Below, piece after piece: positions 63,651-64,000 of a stretch of DNA of 64,000 nt (its first letter is position 1; each line of letters starts with the position of its first letter). Location: positions 1,694,501 through 1,758,500 of the forward strand of contig NZ_CP060488.1 of NCBI RefSeq assembly GCF_014334015.1, read 5' to 3'. The translations under genes were made by a program, and so were the position numbers. A model generated the notes under the pieces. It saw nothing but the letters and a program-made list of their open reading frames with translations, was not told where the DNA came from and did not search any database. This DNA comes from Bacteroides sp. M10 (GTDB lineage: Bacteria; Bacteroidota; Bacteroidia; Bacteroidales; Bacteroidaceae).

Positions 63651-64000
63651 ATGAAAGATATGAAGAAAAGCAAGGTTATAGTGCTTTTGTTACTGCTCTG
63701 TCTGCAGCCAGGTTTCCTGGCTGCACAACGGGCGGAACTCATTCGCAAAGATGTGTTGAATCCACACTTAGATAAGGTTTTAGTGGTGGCGCATCGCGGA
63801 AATTGGAGTATTGCCCCCGAAAACTCTTTGGCGGCTATCGATAGTGCTATTCAGATGAAAGTGGATATTGTAGAGATAGATATCCGTAAGACGAAAGACG
63901 GTGAGCTGGTTCTCATGCATGACGATACGGTAGATCGTACTACTAATGGTACAGGAAAAGTAAAAGATAAAACGTTGGCTGAAATAAAGCAACTCCGGCT
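63651..64000 (+). CDS. Glycerophosphodiester phosphodiesterase, periplasmic (PUL2; 3' end outside window)
   Basis: 116 codons visible. Start MKDMKKSKVIVLLLLLCLQP (or Met at 63660), signal peptide ending LAAQ. GDPD motifs: VVAHRGNWSIAPENSLAA (His, Arg, Glu), VDIVEIDIRKTKDGE (Glu, Asp), LMHDDTVDRTTNGTGKV (second His). Counterpart of 21900-22802 and in the same position, last in the operon. The gap 63599-63650 is short and shows no terminator, so it should be co-transcribed with the fimbrillin/beta-helix gene. Confidence 0.92.
   Translation, partial: MKDMKKSKVIVLLLLLCLQPGFLAAQRAELIRKDVLNPHLDKVLVVAHRGNWSIAPENSLAAIDSAIQMKVDIVEIDIRKTKDGELVLMHDDTVDRTTNGTGKVKDKTLAEIKQLR

Overview
The window reads as a chromosomal segment of a gut Bacteroides species. 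The evidence is SusC/SusD pairs, FecR/ECF-sigma and hybrid two-component (HTCS) regulation, Bacteroides-type promoters (TTTG, about 20 bp, TAnnTTTG), lipoproteins with a Cys lipobox, and IS982, IS630-like and IS66 elements. It is an accessory, polysaccharide-utilisation-locus (PUL) rich region with many insertion sequences and decayed genes. I saw no tRNA, rRNA or CRISPR array.

Layout. 1-4272: the 3' part of an ECF sigma / FecR / STN-type SusC set, running leftward. 4376-7054: an HU-like DNA-binding protein behind a striking 22-bp periodic leader, then a 2-hydroxyacid-dehydrogenase-like protein and an aspartate-dehydrogenase-like protein. 7103-11243: a decayed PUL remnant: a regulator and a GH16-like gene that both lost their 5' halves at one junction, an esterase, a short coding remnant, a second 22-bp phased dyad array and an esterase with a nonsense codon. 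11516-13165: a DUF6377-type membrane regulator. 13402-17611: three insertion sequences in a row (IS982; an IS5/IS1182-like element A; an IS630 element B). A and B carry unrelated transposases but homologous ends.

17743-33550: an apparently intact PUL on the minus strand (PUL1): HTCS sensor, glycerophosphodiester phosphodiesterase (GDPD), fimbrillin/beta-helix lipoprotein, fimbrillin, beta-helix lipoprotein, SusD, SusC, and a PKD-GDPD lipoprotein. 33702-51837: a carbohydrate-enzyme block suited to arabinose- and galactose-containing plant glycans (two GH43, GH42, two GH3, GH127 and a GH36 fused to an SGNH esterase-like domain), broken up by susC remnants and an IS66. 51897-64000: a second IS982, then a paralogous copy of the PUL1 gene set in the opposite orientation (PUL2). 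PUL2 has lost the start of its first gene to the IS982 and carries a nonsense codon in susD.

How the genes work together. In PUL1 and PUL2 SusC/SusD should import a ligand across the outer membrane, surface fimbrillin and beta-helix lipoproteins probably bind or present it, and two different GDPDs should hydrolyse glycerophosphodiester bonds. No glycoside hydrolase sits inside either gene set. The ligand is therefore plausibly a glycerophosphate-bearing molecule (teichoic-acid-like polymer, phosphoglycerol-decorated glycan or deacylated phospholipid); that is inference. All family calls come from reading motifs, not from database searches.
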